NCBI GenBank assembly: GCA_023430325.1
Contig: JAEZAU010000053.1
Location: 1 to 6,560, forward strand
DNA length: 6,560 bases
Reading direction: 5' to 3'
DNA from: Bacteroidota bacterium
Lineage (GTDB): Bacteria; Bacteroidota; Bacteroidia; Flavobacteriales_F; PHOS-HE28
Shown here: positions 6,101 through 6,560 of the stretch, in pieces
Layout of the letters: each line of letters starts with the position of its first letter
Position numbering within the stretch: the first letter of the stretch is position 1
The notes under the pieces: model-generated
The model's database searches: none
What the model saw: only the letters and a program-made list of their open reading frames with translations
What the model was told of the DNA's origin: nothing
Program-made: the position numbers and the translations under genes

Positions 6101-6108
6101 CGAAGCTA
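6101..6108 (-). promoter_or_regulatory. Possible -7 box for the riboswitch transcript
   Basis: The - strand TAGCTTCG differs by one base from TAnnTTTG and would place the transcription start near 6094, just before the aptamer. A -33 TTG is only approximated (TTC about 22 bases upstream), so this is tentative. Confidence 0.3.
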
Positions 6109-6140
6109 ATGGCACCGCATCGATCGGCCTGAACACTTTT

Positions 6141-6162
6141 CATGGAAAATTCCATGGAAAAT
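6141..6162. repeat. Inverted plus direct repeat in the divergent intergenic region
   Basis: CATGGAA (6141-6147) and TTCCATG (6150-6156) form a palindrome with a two-base centre. CATGGAAAAT also occurs twice in tandem (6141-6150 and 6153-6162), 12 bases apart. It lies between the riboswitch transcript and the + strand promoter at 6175, where an operator would be expected. No cognate regulator is identifiable. Confidence 0.5.
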
Positions 6163-6174
6163 GACGAAACTTCC

Positions 6175-6205
6175 TTGATTGTTCATAACACCCCTTCTAC
6201 CTTTG
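6175..6205 (+). promoter_or_regulatory. Bacteroidota-type promoter for the small gene at 6279
   Basis: TTG (6175-6177) is followed after 20 bases by TACCTTTG (6198-6205), an exact match to the -7 consensus TAnnTTTG. A second TTG at 6179-6181 gives a 16-base spacer. The predicted transcription start is ~6212, leaving a leader of about 67 bases. Confidence 0.7.
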
Positions 6206-6222
6206 TGGGAGCCGCCGCTGAA

Positions 6223-6266
6223 GACCGATCCTTGCACTCGCAAGCAGGGGGGAATGATCCGAGGTC
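6223..6266 (+). promoter_or_regulatory. Structured 5' leader of the small gene
   Basis: GACCGATC (6223-6230) pairs with GATC (6256-6259) and GGTC (6263-6266) across a three-base bulge. Inside, CTTGC (6231-6235) pairs with GCAAG (6240-6244) around ACTC, leaving an unpaired G-rich tract (6247-6252). A Shine-Dalgarno-like AGGAAG (6269-6274) follows immediately, five bases before the ATG. I recognise no known riboswitch class. Confidence 0.4.
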
Positions 6267-6278
6267 GCAGGAAGAGAG

Positions 6279-6491
6279 ATGCAGGACCAGAAGGGAGCCC
6301 AACAGGGCAATGAGGAAGAGAGAGGAGAGCAGGAAGGATCGCAGGGGAAGCGTAGCTATGCTACGTACTCCAGAAAGGAAAAACTTTCGTTCGATCCGTT
6401 GAAGGACCTGAACCTGCCTGGCAGTTATGAGGAAGTGCTGGCCCGTTTCAAACGTTTACAGTTGGACCGCGCCATGGAGTCATTGAATTGA
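6279..6491 (+). CDS. Small uncharacterised protein (70 aa)
   Basis: The N-terminal half (residues 1-25) is Gln/Glu/Gly-rich and probably disordered. The C-terminal half (KLSFDPLKDLNLPGSYEEVLARFKR, then LQLDRAMESLN) looks like a folded amphipathic helix segment after a short Pro-containing turn. There is no signal peptide or membrane segment, so it is probably cytoplasmic. Support for a real gene comes from the exact -7 box at 6198-6205, the purine-rich Shine-Dalgarno AGGAAG five bases before the ATG, and a protein-like C-terminus. An overlapping frame (6142-6402) would give an Arg-rich, low-complexity product starting upstream of the promoter, and is rejected. I do not recognise the family. 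It diverges from the riboswitch-propeller unit. Confidence 0.62.
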   Translation: MQDQKGAQQGNEEERGEQEGSQGKRSYATYSRKEKLSFDPLKDLNLPGSYEEVLARFKRLQLDRAMESLN

Positions 6492-6517
6492 CCGGCTTTC
6501 GCATACAAGGAAGAGCA

Positions 6518-6553
6518 GCGGGGCCCCCCCGGGAAAGCGGGGCGCGCGGGGGG
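6518..6553 (+). other. G/C-homopolymer stretch at window end (possible hairpin or contig-end artefact)
   Basis: Almost pure G/C with a C7 run (6524-6530) and a G6 run (6548-6553) that could pair, followed by AATTATT. It starts 26 bases after the small gene's stop, so it could be its terminator. The abrupt change of composition is also typical of poor sequence at an assembly edge. Confidence 0.3.
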
Positions 6554-6560
6554 AATTATT

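Noticed and set aside
6142..6402. 86-aa open frame overlapping the small gene at 6279
   Set aside because: It begins upstream of the mapped promoter motif, inside the operator-like repeat, and encodes an Arg-rich low-complexity product in the shadow frame.

Overview
The window reads as Bacteroidota chromosome, probably an uncultured Flavobacteriales-type organism with moderately high GC (inference). Two proteins end in type IX secretion (T9SS) type A sorting domains, a system confined to this phylum. Two Bacteroidota-type -7 promoter boxes (TAnnTTTG) are perfect matches, most genes lack a clear Shine-Dalgarno, and the tRNA has no encoded CCA. No phage, transposon, CRISPR or conjugation genes are visible. 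GATC tetranucleotides are strikingly frequent, about 90 by hand count against about 26 expected.

Left part (1-2665, + strand): a small acidic lipoprotein, then a strong stem-loop, then a large secreted zinc metalloprotease. The protease has a signal peptide, propeptide, M12B-like catalytic domain, FnIII-like domain, CUB-like domain and T9SS tail.

Middle part (2670-4379): four small genes. A conserved membrane protein and a DUF1801 protein lie on the - strand as a probable two-gene unit. A four-helix membrane protein diverges from them on the + strand. Next comes a - strand XRE/HipB-like regulator, whose stop codon abuts that of the membrane protein. The divergent pair seems to share a compact, nearly symmetric promoter region.

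Right part (4387-6560): a tRNA-Thr(CGU) with its own promoter and an intrinsic terminator, then a secreted beta-propeller protein (423 aa, T9SS tail), all on the - strand. The propeller gene is preceded by a clear cobalamin riboswitch, which makes a B12-capture role analogous to Bacteroides BtuG the most interesting hypothesis here. No btuB transporter gene is next to it. Divergently, a perfect promoter and a structured leader precede a 70-aa uncharacterised small protein. The last ~40 bases are an abrupt G/C-homopolymer stretch that may be a hairpin or a contig-end artefact.

Functional links: the riboswitch-propeller pair is the only clear regulatory unit. The two T9SS cargo proteins imply that the secretion machinery is encoded elsewhere. 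The remaining genes look like ordinary housekeeping or orphan genes.
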